Positions 63,821-64,000 of a stretch of 64,000 bases of DNA are shown in pieces. The stretch is from Actinobacteria bacterium casp-actino5 (GTDB lineage: Bacteria > Actinomycetota > Acidimicrobiia > Acidimicrobiales > Ilumatobacteraceae): contig LFFE01000009.1 of the NCBI GenBank assembly GCA_001510385.1, positions 1-64,000 of the forward strand, in the 5' to 3' direction. Both the position numbers and the translations under genes were made by a program. The notes under the pieces were generated by a model. The model saw only the letters and a program-made list of their open reading frames with translations, made no database searches and was not told the origin of the DNA. Position 1 is the stretch's first letter, and each line of letters begins with the position of its first letter.

Positions 63821-64000
63821 TTAGTTCAACGCCACGTCGAGATACTGCTCGAGCTGTCCATCAGCAAGTTGACCGCTGTGGCGCCACTGCACGACACCAT
63901 TTGCGTCGAGCATCACTAGATATGGGTACCCCGTGGTACCGAACGCTGTTGCTGCAGTTGCAGCCTCATCATCCGCCATCACCAGGAACGGCCAGCGTTC
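63821..64000 (-). CDS. Thioredoxin-like (TlpA/ResA-type) protein, C-terminal fragment
   Basis: Only the last 59 codons are in the window. The end of a thioredoxin fold is visible: PFLVMADDEAATAATAFGTT, then GYPYLVMLDANGVVQWRHSG. The TGYPYLVMLD cis-Pro segment is typical of TlpA/ResA or peroxiredoxin-like exported thiol oxidoreductases. The active-site Cys motif would lie outside the right edge. Stop codon TAA at 63821-63823. Confidence 0.8.
   Translation of the reverse strand, partial: ERWPFLVMADDEAATAATAFGTTGYPYLVMLDANGVVQWRHSGQLADGQLEQYLDVALN

Overview
The window looks like a compact chromosome segment from an actinobacterium, most likely a marine or freshwater member of class Acidimicrobiia. 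This is inferred from gene content. The order alaS-ruvX-mltG-aroE-aroC-aroB-aroQ-pepQ-efp-nusB is the actinobacterial order also found in Mycobacterium tuberculosis. DUF3151, GuaB1, an F420-type deazaflavin oxidoreductase and mycothiol-linked families (maleylpyruvate isomerase-like, Rv2466c-like) are actinobacterial markers. GC content looks moderate (about mid-50s percent by eye, not computed), lower than in most soil actinobacteria. No 16S rRNA or ribosomal protein gene is present to settle the taxonomy.

Layout. 1-678: the start of a lipoprotein gene and a tRNA-Val, both minus. 755-2378: inositol-monophosphatase family gene divergent from two small unknown genes. 2379-14190: a long minus-strand operon, alaS-ruvX-mltG-aroE-aroC-aroB-GNAT-aroQ-pepQ-efp-nusB-DUF2079, holding translation, cell-wall and shikimate genes; aroK is missing from its usual slot. 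14230-17854: a Cys-rich protein, a small acidic protein, rnd-rhodanese and mobA-DUF3151. 17893-24541: MFS transporter, hydrolase, pyruvate kinase and an MBL hydrolase/enoyl-CoA hydratase/acyl-CoA dehydrogenase operon. 24728-33852: M18 aminopeptidase, guaB1-cmk-plsC, a hydrolase with the tRNA t6A gene tsaC, ctaA with a J-domain protein, a phosphatase, and two small membrane proteins. 33872-42588: hexapeptide acyltransferase divergent from an esterase-P1 peptidase-panC operon, an FAD oxidoreductase, a ProA-like dehydrogenase coupled to a Gfo/Idh/MocA protein, and an MBL hydrolase. 42614-51395: a BCCP-carboxyltransferase fusion, a ClC channel, UDP-xylose synthesis (ugd-uxs), and an MscS-membrane protein-thrH operon. 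51440-64000: EamA transporter, monomeric isocitrate dehydrogenase, F420-type oxidoreductase, hydroxyacid dehydrogenase with aminotransferase, an LPXTG protein, a mycothiol-linked pair, a YfhO-type membrane protein, a VOC protein and the end of a thioredoxin-like gene.

The genome is tightly packed. Many neighbours overlap by 1-14 nt, several convergent pairs overlap or abut, no gene-free stretch exceeds 300 bases, and I saw no transposase, prophage gene, CRISPR array or recognisable DNA-binding regulator in 64 kb.

The most interesting non-coding signal is promoter architecture. About 22 genes have a TANNNT hexamer 6-8 nt upstream of the start codon, which places the predicted transcription start at or next to the start codon (leaderless mRNA). 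At four divergent gene pairs both hexamers share one TA step, forming a 10-mer ANNNTANNNT that could drive transcription both ways. The most interesting metabolic hypothesis is the translationally coupled P1 (DmpA/BapA-type) peptidase and pantothenate synthetase, which suggests supply of beta-alanine from peptides for pantothenate. All calls are from reading the sequence; no search was run.
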